This document shows positions 8,758 through 16,943 of a stretch of 64,000 nucleotides of DNA, in pieces. Under the pieces are notes generated by a model. The model searched no databases. It had not been told where the DNA came from and was given only the letters and a program-made list of their open reading frames with translations. The first letter of the stretch is position 1. Each line of letters opens with the position of its first letter. Source of the DNA: Acidimicrobiia bacterium (lineage in GTDB: Bacteria > Actinomycetota > Acidimicrobiia > Acidimicrobiales > Bin134). The stretch lies in NCBI GenBank assembly GCA_022822905.1, contig JAJDYE010000042.1, positions 1 through 64,000 of the forward strand, written 5' to 3'. The translations under genes were made by a program, and so were the position numbers.

Positions 8758-9729
8758 ATGCTGCAAGACCAGAAAATCCTCATCACCGGCATGACCGGCC
8801 AGATCGCCCTCCCCATGGCCGCCTATCTGGCCGAGCACAACGAGGTATGGGGAATCGCCCGGTTCAGCGCTGAGGGAAGCCGGGAGATGGTGGAGGCCGC
8901 CGGAGTCCACACCGAGGTTGCAGACGTCGCCGATGGAGACTTTTCCATGCTGCCCGACGATTTCGACTACCTGGTACACATGGCGGCTTTCCAGGGACAG
9001 GGCCTGGACTACGACTGGGCCATCCAGGTAAACGCCGAGGGCACCGGCCTGCTCATGGCCCACTGCCACAAGGCCAAGGCCGCGCTCATCGCCTCCACCT
9101 GCTCGGTGTACCACGCCCACCCCGACCCGTGGCATCTCTACACCGAGACCGACCGCATCGGCGACTGCCACGCCGTGCACGCCCCCACTTACTCGATGTC
9201 GAAGATCGGCGGGGAGGCGGTGGCCCGGACCATGGCCCGGGCGCTCAACCTGCCCACCACCATCGCCCGAATCAACGCCAGCTACGGGCCCAATGGCGGG
9301 CTGCCCGTGTACCACATGGACTGGTTGATGAACGACCTGCCGATCAGGCTGCGGGCACCGGCCCCTTCGCCCTACTCCCCCATCCACCAAGACGACATGA
9401 ACGCCCACGTCGAGCCGCTGTTGGCCGCGGCATCGGTGCCAGCCACGGTGGTCAACTGGGGAGGCGACGAGCACGTCAAAGCCGAAGACTGGGTGATGCA
9501 CCTGGGCGAGCTCTCCGGGAAGATGCCCGAGGTCGCCTACGACGTCTTCCCCGGTTCGCAGCCCGGCGCGGGGGCCGACCCGGCCAAGCGGATTTCACTC
9601 ACCGGGCCGTGCCAGGTGAGCTGGCGAGATGGCCTGACCGGGGTCTACGAAGCCCGCTACCCCGGCGGCCAGCCCGCCCCCGGCATCGGCGGCGCCGAGC
9701 GCCTCACCGCGGCCTACGGCAACGACTAG
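8758..9729 (+). CDS. NAD-dependent epimerase/dehydratase (extended SDR)
   Basis: 323 aa. The Rossmann motif reads ITGMTGQIA (residues 8-16) and the active site YSMSK is near residue 145, with the preceding Ser/Thr in STCSVY. A strong Shine-Dalgarno AAGGAG (8747-8752) lies 5 nt before the ATG. The family acts on nucleotide sugars or related alcohols; the substrate is unknown. The last 4 nt overlap the convergent hydrolase gene. Confidence 0.9.
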   Translation: MLQDQKILITGMTGQIALPMAAYLAEHNEVWGIARFSAEGSREMVEAAGVHTEVADVADGDFSMLPDDFDYLVHMAAFQGQGLDYDWAIQVNAEGTGLLMAHCHKAKAALIASTCSVYHAHPDPWHLYTETDRIGDCHAVHAPTYSMSKIGGEAVARTMARALNLPTTIARINASYGPNGGLPVYHMDWLMNDLPIRLRAPAPSPYSPIHQDDMNAHVEPLLAAASVPATVVNWGGDEHVKAEDWVMHLGELSGKMPEVAYDVFPGSQPGAGADPAKRISLTGPCQVSWRDGLTGVYEARYPGGQPAPGIGGAERLTAAYGND

Positions 9730-10631
9730 CTCAGGCGGGAGGCCAGCAAACGGGCTAGTTCCCGCGGCTGGTCGCCCTGGATGCTGTGGCCGGCATCGGC
9801 CACTACCACCACCTCGGCATCGGGCTGGCGGCGTAATAGCTCTTCCACGTCTTCGTCGCCCACCACTCCTGAGTCGGCCCCCCGATACAGCACCACCGGG
9901 CACGCCAGCGCGTCCACCGCGGTCCACAGGTCGGAGAACTCCGGGCTGCCCCCAACCGGTTGGTCTGGGTCGGTGAGCTTCCAGTCCCGCACCGGATCCC
10001 ACCGCCAAGTCCAACTCCCGTCCTCCTGTTCGAAGGCGTTGTGGATGATTCCCCGCCGCAGCGACGATTCGGTGCGGGTGGGGTTGAACTCCATGGTGCG
10101 GCCCAAGATGTCGTCGAAGCTCTCAAAAGTCTGGGGTCCGGAGATGAATTCCACGATGGGCTCGGCCTTGGCGTGGTCGGTGCCAGGAGTCACGTCCACC
10201 ACCGCCAGCGAGCGCACGAGCTCCGGGTGACGAGCCCCAAGGCAGATGGCCGTCAGCCCGCCCAGCGACATACCCACTACCAACTCGGCCTCCGGTGCCA
10301 GTTCCTGGATGGCCACCGCCACATCGTCGGCCATCGAAGGGGGCCAGTAGTCGTGCTCAGGCCGCCAGTCGGAGTGCCCGTGGCCGGGCAGATCTATGGC
10401 CACCGCCGGTTCCCCCAACGCCAGCACCACCGTGTCCCAGGTATGGGCGTTCTGAGCGCCTCCATGGATGAACACCACCCGAGCCGGTGCATCCCCCCAC
10501 ACGATGGCGCTCAAGCCAAGCCCACTGGGCAATTCCACCCGACACCGCTCCACCTGCGGCGGCCCATCCCAGTCAAGCCCCACCTCAGAGGCATTGTCCG
10601 CCAGCATCGAGAACTCGTCATAGCCCGTCAT
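9726..10631 (-). CDS. Alpha/beta hydrolase
   Basis: About 301 aa from ATG 10631 (a GTG at 10640 is possible; AGGG lies 8 nt before the ATG). The oxyanion strand is FIHGG, the nucleophile elbow GMSLGG, and the catalytic His sits in DAGHSIQGD near the C-terminus. This is the fold of esterases, lactonases and C-C bond hydrolases; the substrate is not identifiable. It stands alone, convergent with the epimerase. Confidence 0.9.
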   Translation of the reverse strand: MTGYDEFSMLADNASEVGLDWDGPPQVERCRVELPSGLGLSAIVWGDAPARVVFIHGGAQNAHTWDTVVLALGEPAVAIDLPGHGHSDWRPEHDYWPPSMADDVAVAIQELAPEAELVVGMSLGGLTAICLGARHPELVRSLAVVDVTPGTDHAKAEPIVEFISGPQTFESFDDILGRTMEFNPTRTESSLRRGIIHNAFEQEDGSWTWRWDPVRDWKLTDPDQPVGGSPEFSDLWTAVDALACPVVLYRGADSGVVGDEDVEELLRRQPDAEVVVVADAGHSIQGDQPRELARLLASRLS

Positions 10632-10687
10632 TGACTTCACCCTGCCGGTGTTGAATAGCCGCTGCCAACTACTAGCCTGACACCAAG

Positions 10688-11314
10688 ATGAGCGTGTCTT
10701 CCTGGGAACCCGATCCCACCGGCCGCCACCAGTACCGCTGGTGGGACGGCGAACAGTGGACCGACCAAGTAGCCGACGACGGCATCCAATCCGTCGACCC
10801 TGTCAGCGCTTCCGAGACGAATCTTTCCCACGAGATGGTTTCTCCGGTCTCACAGCCCTCTAGCCCGATGCCAGGTGAACTCGGAGATCAATTCACCCCT
10901 GACAGCCCTGATCCCTTCCTGATGCTGTCCTCCCGGGGGAAGCGTTTCGGCGGCTTCATTCTGGAAATCCTATTGATCCCGGTAACACTCATCGTGGGTT
11001 GGTTGATTTGGGCGTTGATCGTTTACTCCCGAGGGCAAACCCCAGCGAAGCACGTGCTCGGCATGCGAGTAGTACGAATTGCAGACCAGCGAGCAGCCAG
11101 CTTCGGATTGATGGCACTGCGCGAGCTGGTATTGAAGATAGTTCCTTCGATGTTCCTATTGGGTCTGCTCTGGGATGTGATCAACGGAATCGCCCTACTT
11201 GTCGACGACCGGCATCAGGCGCTGTGGGACAAGATGTTGAAGACGGTGGTTATCGACGATCCTGACGACATCTTCAAGCCCGTTCCTCGGCCTCGACACC
11301 CGCTCGGCGGCTAA
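10688..11314 (+). CDS. RDD family membrane protein with DUF2510 N-terminus
   Basis: 208 aa. Residues 5-30 form a DUF2510 module (WEPDPTGRHQYRWWDGEQWT), a short Trp-rich domain often attached to actinobacterial membrane proteins. An RDD domain with three hydrophobic helices and RGQTPAKHVLGMRV follows. Role unknown; RDD proteins have been linked to ion transport. It is a tandem paralogue of the next gene. Confidence 0.85.
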   Translation: MSVSSWEPDPTGRHQYRWWDGEQWTDQVADDGIQSVDPVSASETNLSHEMVSPVSQPSSPMPGELGDQFTPDSPDPFLMLSSRGKRFGGFILEILLIPVTLIVGWLIWALIVYSRGQTPAKHVLGMRVVRIADQRAASFGLMALRELVLKIVPSMFLLGLLWDVINGIALLVDDRHQALWDKMLKTVVIDDPDDIFKPVPRPRHPLGG

Positions 11315-11387
11315 TTCCAAATCCATCTCTCCAAGAACCATCTGTGCCAAGGGATCACCTACGGCCAACAGATAGCCTGACCTCCGC

Positions 11388-12098
11388 ATGAGCAATCCCG
11401 CTTGGGAGTCGGATCCCACAACCCGTCACGAATACCGCTGGTGGGACGGTGAAAAGTGGACCGAGCATGTGGCCGACGACGGGGTGCAATCCCTCGACCC
11501 CCTTACCGGTGCAGAAAACCTGGAGCCCCCGAAGGCGCGCCGCACCCGCGGCTCAGGGGCAACCGCCGGCCAAGAGGCACTCTCATCTGACCAGCCGGTC
11601 CAACTGGCCTCTCGCATGGCTCGCTTTGGTGGCCGGCTCATCGATTTGGCTGTCTATTTCGTGTTCACTTTTGCCCTGTTGCTCGTCCTTCACTTCACCG
11701 ACATCCGGCCGATACCGGTCGACGAGCCGTACGATGCCGACCTTGTTCGGGACTATGCCGAAAGCGTGGAAGGGCTCTTTTGGGTACCGATCTTGTTCAT
11801 CGCGCTCTATGAAATCGGACTGACCGCGATGAGAGGCCAAACCTTCGGCAAGATGGCCACCAGAACGCAGGTGGTCCGAGCCGAAGACCTCTTCCAGCCG
11901 GAATGGTGCCGCGCTCCCAGCTTGGGGCAATCGACCATTCGCTGGGCTCTCCCCGCCGTGCTGCTCGTTCCCGCCTTCTACCTTCCATACATTGGAGAGA
12001 TTCTGTTTCTGCTCTGCTATCTGGCCCTGATGTGGGATCGCGATCGACAGGGATGGCACGACAAAGCGGCAAGAACCCTGGTGGTAATGAAGCCGTAG
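11388..12098 (+). CDS. RDD family membrane protein with DUF2510 N-terminus
   Basis: 236 aa, with the same architecture as the gene 73 bp upstream: DUF2510 (WESDPTTRHEYRWWDGEKWTEHV), a charged linker of about 50 residues, then an RDD domain (MARFGGRLIDLAVYF; RGQTFGKMATRTQVV) with three to four membrane segments. The two DUF2510 parts are nearly the same, the RDD parts less so, indicating tandem duplication followed by divergence. Confidence 0.85.
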   Translation: MSNPAWESDPTTRHEYRWWDGEKWTEHVADDGVQSLDPLTGAENLEPPKARRTRGSGATAGQEALSSDQPVQLASRMARFGGRLIDLAVYFVFTFALLLVLHFTDIRPIPVDEPYDADLVRDYAESVEGLFWVPILFIALYEIGLTAMRGQTFGKMATRTQVVRAEDLFQPEWCRAPSLGQSTIRWALPAVLLVPAFYLPYIGEILFLLCYLALMWDRDRQGWHDKAARTLVVMKP

Positions 12099-12100
12099 GC

Positions 12101-13081
12101 TCACTCCAAGCTGTGGCTCGTGGAGCCCGACCCGGAAATCAACTGTTTGAGTTGTTCAACCAGCTCTCCGTGGAGGTCGAGTTGGTCGCGGATGTAGGCG
12201 GGTGACAGGCCTACTACGTGGATGCGGATGTTGATGGTGTTGGAGCCGGTGGCCTCCATGGCGGCCCATAGTTGCTGGGCGGCCTCGGTCCCGTTGGCGG
12301 CCAGGACAGTGTTGGCACCTTGGTCCCAGCGGGCCATGGTGCCCTCGGTGGTGTAGGTGCGGTAGAGGTCGAGTTGGTTGTCGACGGCCTCACCGGGGGG
12401 GCCGCCGATCCACGCTCGGCGGATCAGGATCTTGGGGCCGGTTCCTCCGGCCTCGTCGTAGGCGTCGGACAGCGCCCGCACATGGTCTGTGGCTTGGAGG
12501 CTGTCGTAGAGGATGCCCAAGCCGAGCCCGGCCGCCCGGCGGACTGCGGCGAGCGACTGGGCGGCGGCCACCAACGGCACCGGGTGATCGGCACAGGCGG
12601 CGATGGCCCGGTCGTCGGCCAGCGGACCCTCGGCTTCGCCCCGCAGTGCGGCCACCACTAGGGGTAGGGCCTGCTTGAACCGCGGGCTGATCTCGTCAAA
12701 CGGAACCCCTGCTAACTCGAAGTCCACCGGCAGAGCTCCTGACGCGAAACCCGCTCCCACCCGACCCGGAAAGGCTGCCGCAAGCCAGGCCATCTCCTCC
12801 GCGATGAGCGCGTAGGGCTTCATCGGCAACAGCAGAGGGCACGGCGCAGCCCATCCAGACGGCATGGCCGCCAGTAGGAATCCGGCCATCTGCTGAGGGC
12901 TGGGGAAATAGCCCGGGAAACCGGCGTGGTGCTCCGACACCATTACCCCGTCGTAGCCCACCTCCACCGCTCGCCGGGCCAGGTCGCGCACCTCGTTTAG
13001 TTGCTCAGCGGCGGGGCCGTCGTGGGGATACAGCCGCAGCGATACTGAGCCCTTGGCCAGCGGCGGTGCGGTGTCAACCAT
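12101..13081 (-). CDS. LLM class flavin/F420-dependent oxidoreductase
   Basis: 326 aa with the luciferase-like TIM barrel: the N-terminal strand VSLRLYP, SEHHAGFPGYFPSP, and GRVGAGFASGALPVDF. Enzymes of this superfamily use FMNH2 or F420H2; cofC nearby makes F420 available. It is 5 nt downstream of a second LLM gene and probably co-transcribed with it and the SDR at 13982-14824. Substrate unknown. Confidence 0.85.
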   Translation of the reverse strand: MVDTAPPLAKGSVSLRLYPHDGPAAEQLNEVRDLARRAVEVGYDGVMVSEHHAGFPGYFPSPQQMAGFLLAAMPSGWAAPCPLLLPMKPYALIAEEMAWLAAAFPGRVGAGFASGALPVDFELAGVPFDEISPRFKQALPLVVAALRGEAEGPLADDRAIAACADHPVPLVAAAQSLAAVRRAAGLGLGILYDSLQATDHVRALSDAYDEAGGTGPKILIRRAWIGGPPGEAVDNQLDLYRTYTTEGTMARWDQGANTVLAANGTEAAQQLWAAMEATGSNTINIRIHVVGLSPAYIRDQLDLHGELVEQLKQLISGSGSTSHSLE

Positions 13082-13086
13082 GGAGT

Positions 13087-13944
13087 TCAGCGCCGAATGA
13101 AGGCGTCGGCGAAGCGGCCCAGGGCGTCGCGCTTGGCTTCGATGGAGGCGCAGGCCGGGTCGCCGGGATACCAGGGCATGGCGATGGTGGAGGTGACCCC
13201 GTGCTCGTTCATCTTGTCGTGCAGTCGAGGCGAGGGGTCGGCGTTGGGGATCACCATGGTCTCGAACGATCCGTCTTCTTTACCGGCCTCTTTGCGCAGC
13301 TCGCCGAGGCGATCTAGCAGCTGGTGAATCTCGGGCAGGTCGTAGTTCATGCCTACCCAGCCGTCGTTGCGGACCGCCCGGGCCAGCGCGGCCTCCGACT
13401 TGCCCCCCACCCAGATGGAGATCGGCGCGTCGGGCTGGGGATACATCCCGGTGGGGCCGAAGTCGAAGAACTCGCCGTGGAATTCGGCGGTGCCGTCGCG
13501 CCAGAACCGGCGACATATCTCGATCATCTCGTCGGTGCGCCGCCCCCGGGTGCGGGGGTCGGCCCCCAGAAGCTCGATCTCCTCCCGCAGCCAGCCAACC
13601 CCAATGCCCAATCGCAGCCGGTTATTGGATAGCAGCGACAGGGTGGCGACCTGGCTGGCCACCGAGAACGGCTCGCGCATGGGCAGGATGTACACGTAGG
13701 TGAGCACCTCCAGCGACGTGGTGGCGCTCAGCATGGCCGCGGCGGTGATCAGCGGATCGGCGAACGGCGAGGTGTGGTCGAACGGGTTCTCCCCCGACGG
13801 GTGTACCGAGGCGAATCCGGCGGGCACGGCTACGTGGTCGGCCAGAGCAACCCCGGTGAACCCCTCGGCCTCGGCGGCCCGTGCGATGTCCACCACCTGC
13901 TCGGTCTCCTCGAACATCACCGCGGCGTAGTACTTCACTGGCAT
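13087..13944 (-). CDS. LLM class F420-dependent oxidoreductase
   Basis: 285 aa. Shows the hallmarks of the F420-type subgroup: ALADHVAVP, LEVLTYVYILPMREPFSVASQVATLSLLSNNRLRLGIGVGWL (beta-barrel core) and a GRRTDEMIEI motif. Part of a three-gene minus-strand run (SDR, LLM, LLM). It resembles the orphan LLM gene at 49115-49987, which has the same motif order. Confidence 0.9.
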   Translation of the reverse strand: MPVKYYAAVMFEETEQVVDIARAAEAEGFTGVALADHVAVPAGFASVHPSGENPFDHTSPFADPLITAAAMLSATTSLEVLTYVYILPMREPFSVASQVATLSLLSNNRLRLGIGVGWLREEIELLGADPRTRGRRTDEMIEICRRFWRDGTAEFHGEFFDFGPTGMYPQPDAPISIWVGGKSEAALARAVRNDGWVGMNYDLPEIHQLLDRLGELRKEAGKEDGSFETMVIPNADPSPRLHDKMNEHGVTSTIAMPWYPGDPACASIEAKRDALGRFADAFIRR

Positions 13945-13981
13945 CTCCCTATTTCGGTGCCCGCTGAGCCGTCCTGGCCGG

Positions 13982-14824
13982 TCATGATCCCGGCATGTCC
14001 CCCAGCATCACGTCGCGGCCAAGCGCGGGCTCGATGAAGGAGCCGAAATACGGGCCCCTGCGCAGGCTGTGGCCGCCGTCGATGTTGATGCATTGGCCGG
14101 TTATCCACCGAGACTCGGGGCCGATCAGGAACCGGGCCAGGTGGCCCACGTCTTCGGGGTACCCCACGTCGGCCATGGGAGTGTTGTCGATGTAGCTGTC
14201 GTACACCTCGCCGTCGCGGGGGATTCCCTCCATGATCTCGGTGGCGATGAAGCCCGGTCGGATGGCGTTGAACCGGATGTTGGCCGCGCCGTACTCGTCG
14301 GCCGCGTTGCGCATGATGGCCTCGATGCCCGCCTTGCCGGGGGTGTAGGCCCCGAAATACATGTGGGTAACGTGACCGGCAATCGACGACATCCCCACGA
14401 ACGACCCGCCCCCGGCGGCCCTCATCCAGGGTACCGAATGCTTGACAGTGAGCATGGTGCCCAGCACATTGAGGTGCAGCACCCGCAGGAACTCGTCGGT
14501 GTCCTGGAGGTGGTAGGGGCCCATTCCCCCGCCTCCGCCGGCATTGGCCACCACCCCGTTCAGCGTCCCGGTGGGCTCGGCGGCGGCGGCCACTGCGGCG
14601 GCCACCGAGGCCTCGTCGGTCACGTCGGCCACCACGTAGGCCACGCTGCCCCCGTTGCCGGCTTCGTTGCTGATGCGCTCGGCCGAATCGGCCAGCTTCG
14701 ACTCGGTGCGCCCGCAAATGGTGACCGCGGCGCCGTCGGCGGCCAGCGCCGCCGCACAGGCGTGGCCGATTCCCGTGCCGCCACCGGTCACCAGCACTCC
14801 ATATCCCTTCACGCCATCTGCCAT
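13982..14824 (-). CDS. SDR family oxidoreductase
   Basis: About 280 aa from ATG 14824, preceded by GGGAGC; the frame is open to 14872. The cofactor motif is TGGGTGIG, then NAGGGGG, with active-site Ser in MSSIAG and YTPGK as the YxxxK pair. First gene of the minus-strand SDR-LLM-LLM set, divergent from another SDR. Likely acts on an acyl-CoA or alicyclic alcohol; the substrate is not identifiable. Confidence 0.88.
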   Translation of the reverse strand: MADGVKGYGVLVTGGGTGIGHACAAALAADGAAVTICGRTESKLADSAERISNEAGNGGSVAYVVADVTDEASVAAAVAAAAEPTGTLNGVVANAGGGGGMGPYHLQDTDEFLRVLHLNVLGTMLTVKHSVPWMRAAGGGSFVGMSSIAGHVTHMYFGAYTPGKAGIEAIMRNAADEYGAANIRFNAIRPGFIATEIMEGIPRDGEVYDSYIDNTPMADVGYPEDVGHLARFLIGPESRWITGQCINIDGGHSLRRGPYFGSFIEPALGRDVMLGDMPGS

Positions 14825-14909
14825 GATTGCTCCCTGATGAATCGCACAAGGCTGTTTGCCTAGTGCGGACAATTGATCTCAGCAGCCGCAAAGGTAACAG
14901 GAGGATCCG

Positions 14910-15716
14910 ATGAAGGCAGACGCGCTGGACGCATTCCGGTTGGACGGCAAAGTGGCGGTGATCACCGGGGGCGCCTCGGGCATCGGCGAGGCCACCGCCG
15001 AGCTTTTTGCCGCCGCTGGGGCCAAGGTGGTGTGCGGCGACCTCGACGGTGAGGGGGCAGAGAACACCGTCAAGCGCATCCGCGAGGACGGGGGCGAGGC
15101 CATCGCCCAAGCCTGCAACGTGACTTCCCGCGACGAGGTGGACGCGCTTGTACAGCGTGCGGTGGACGCCTACGGCGGGCTCGACATCATCGCCAACATC
15201 GCCGGCGCCATGTTCCCCGGCCTGATCGAAGACCTCACCGACCAGGACCTCGACCGGGGTATCGACCTCAACCTCAAAGGGGTGGTCTACGGCTGCCAGG
15301 CGGCCATCAGGGCCATGAAGGATGACGGTGGCGGGGTGATCCTGAACGTGTCGTCGGGAGCCATCGACCTGGCCTACGAGGGCATCGGGGTCTACGCCTT
15401 CACCAAGGCGGCAGTGGCCATGTTGGGCCGCACCCTGGCGCTGGAGGTCGGCCGTTACGACATCCGGGTGTGTACTTTGGCCCCCGGCAGCACGCTCACC
15501 AACTTCACCACTTGGCGGCTCCACAACGAGGACGGCACATTGAACCAAGAGGCTTACGACGAGTTCTTGGACTACGCCCGAGACCTGTCGCCAATCGGCG
15601 CCCTCGGCGAAGCCCTCGACCAGGCCTACCTCATGCTCTACCTGGCCTCAGACGCCGGCAAGTTCACCACCGGCAACGTCTTCCGCTCCAACGGCGGCCA
15701 GACCACAACCTTCTAG
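14910..15716 (+). CDS. SDR family oxidoreductase
   Basis: 268 aa with TGGASGIG at the N-terminus, NIAG, the catalytic Ser in NVSSGA, and YAFTK as YxxxK. A full Shine-Dalgarno AGGAGG (14899-14904) stands 5 nt before the ATG, stronger than at neighbouring genes. It is transcribed divergently from the SDR at 13982-14824 and overlaps the convergent acyl-CoA dehydrogenase by 4 nt. Confidence 0.9.
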   Translation: MKADALDAFRLDGKVAVITGGASGIGEATAELFAAAGAKVVCGDLDGEGAENTVKRIREDGGEAIAQACNVTSRDEVDALVQRAVDAYGGLDIIANIAGAMFPGLIEDLTDQDLDRGIDLNLKGVVYGCQAAIRAMKDDGGGVILNVSSGAIDLAYEGIGVYAFTKAAVAMLGRTLALEVGRYDIRVCTLAPGSTLTNFTTWRLHNEDGTLNQEAYDEFLDYARDLSPIGALGEALDQAYLMLYLASDAGKFTTGNVFRSNGGQTTTF

Positions 15717-16885
15717 CGAGGCGACCGGGGCAACCCCATCCCCGCGGTGGCGATGATGTCGCGCTGCACTTCGTTCACTCCCCCGCCGAAGGTTCCCACC
15801 GGGGCCCCTCGATAGGCCCGCTCCAACTCGCCGGCGAGCACGGCCTCCGGCGTGCCCTTAACCAAGTATGACCGCTGCCCCAGCACCTCCATGAGGGCCT
15901 GGAACGACTTCACCTTCAGCTCCGTGCCGAACACCTTCATGGCCGAGGCATCAGCTGGCTTCAACTCGGTGTCCTCCAGTGCGGCGGCCACCTTCCAGTT
16001 GTACATCTTGAGCGCCTCGTTGCGGGCGTACACCTCGGCCAACGCGAGGCGCACCCACTCCTGGTCGATCACCCTGCGACCGTCGTCCAGGGTGGTCTGG
16101 CGAGCCCAGTTCACCACCCGGCGCAGCGGCCCGTCGATATTGCCCGCCGGAGCCAGGCCCACCCGCTCGTGGTTGAGCTGGGCGGTGATGAGCTTCCACC
16201 CGCCGTTCACCTCTCCGATGCGGGCCCAGTCGGGCACCCGGATGTCGTTGTAATAGGTGGCGTTGGTGTGGCCCCCGCCCAGCAGCCAGATGGGGGTGTG
16301 GCTGAAGCCGTCCAGGGTTGTGTCCACCGCGAAGATGGTGATGCCCTTGTGCTTGGGCACGTCGGGATCGGTGCGGGTGGCCAGCCATATCCAGTCGGAC
16401 TCGTGGCCGCCGGTGGTCCAAATCTTCTGGCCGTTGATGATCCATTCGTCGCCGTCGCGCACCGCCCGGGTCTTGAGCGAGGCCAGGTCGGTGCCTGCGG
16501 TGGGCTCGGAGTAGCCGATGGAGAAGTGCAGCTCGCCGGCCAGGATCTTGGGCAGGAAGAACGCCTTCTGTTCCTCGGTTCCGTACACGTTCAGGGCTGG
16601 TCCCACCGTGTTGAGGGTCACGAACGGCAGGGGCACACCGGCCCGATTGGCCTCCTCGAAGAAGATGAGCTGTTCCAGCGGGGTGTAGCCCTGTCCGCCC
16701 CATTCCTTGGGCCAACCAACTCCAAGCCAGCCGTCCTTGCCCATCTGGCGGACGGTCTCCCGGTAAACCTGCCCCGCCCGTCTGCCTTCCATGGCGTCCT
16801 GGCGCTCGGGGGTCATCAGGTTCTCGAAATAGTTCCGCAGCGTGGATTGCAGCTCGATCTGGCTTTCGGTGAGGTCGAGGAACAT
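15713..16885 (-). CDS. Acyl-CoA dehydrogenase
   Basis: 390 aa, full length. The FAD/substrate-binding middle strand region reads IGYSEPTAGTDLASLKTRA and INGQKIWTTGG, both hallmarks of the family. The protein oxidises acyl-CoA to enoyl-CoA, passing electrons to ETF. No partner short subunit is adjacent, unlike the pairs further right, so it is probably a homo-oligomer. Upstream lies the double CoA-transferase gene (59 bp away). Confidence 0.92.
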   Translation of the reverse strand: MFLDLTESQIELQSTLRNYFENLMTPERQDAMEGRRAGQVYRETVRQMGKDGWLGVGWPKEWGGQGYTPLEQLIFFEEANRAGVPLPFVTLNTVGPALNVYGTEEQKAFFLPKILAGELHFSIGYSEPTAGTDLASLKTRAVRDGDEWIINGQKIWTTGGHESDWIWLATRTDPDVPKHKGITIFAVDTTLDGFSHTPIWLLGGGHTNATYYNDIRVPDWARIGEVNGGWKLITAQLNHERVGLAPAGNIDGPLRRVVNWARQTTLDDGRRVIDQEWVRLALAEVYARNEALKMYNWKVAAALEDTELKPADASAMKVFGTELKVKSFQALMEVLGQRSYLVKGTPEAVLAGELERAYRGAPVGTFGGGVNEVQRDIIATAGMGLPRSPR

Positions 16886-16943
16886 CGACGGAAACCCTAT
16901 TGCCCTGCGGGCCGCGAACCTCAGCCCGGAGTCGCCGTCAGGA

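Noticed and set aside
13935-15548. 537-aa minus-strand frame spanning two SDR genes
   Set aside because: Overlaps two SDRs with full motifs; its sequence is Arg/Gly-rich and lacks SDR motifs in that frame.
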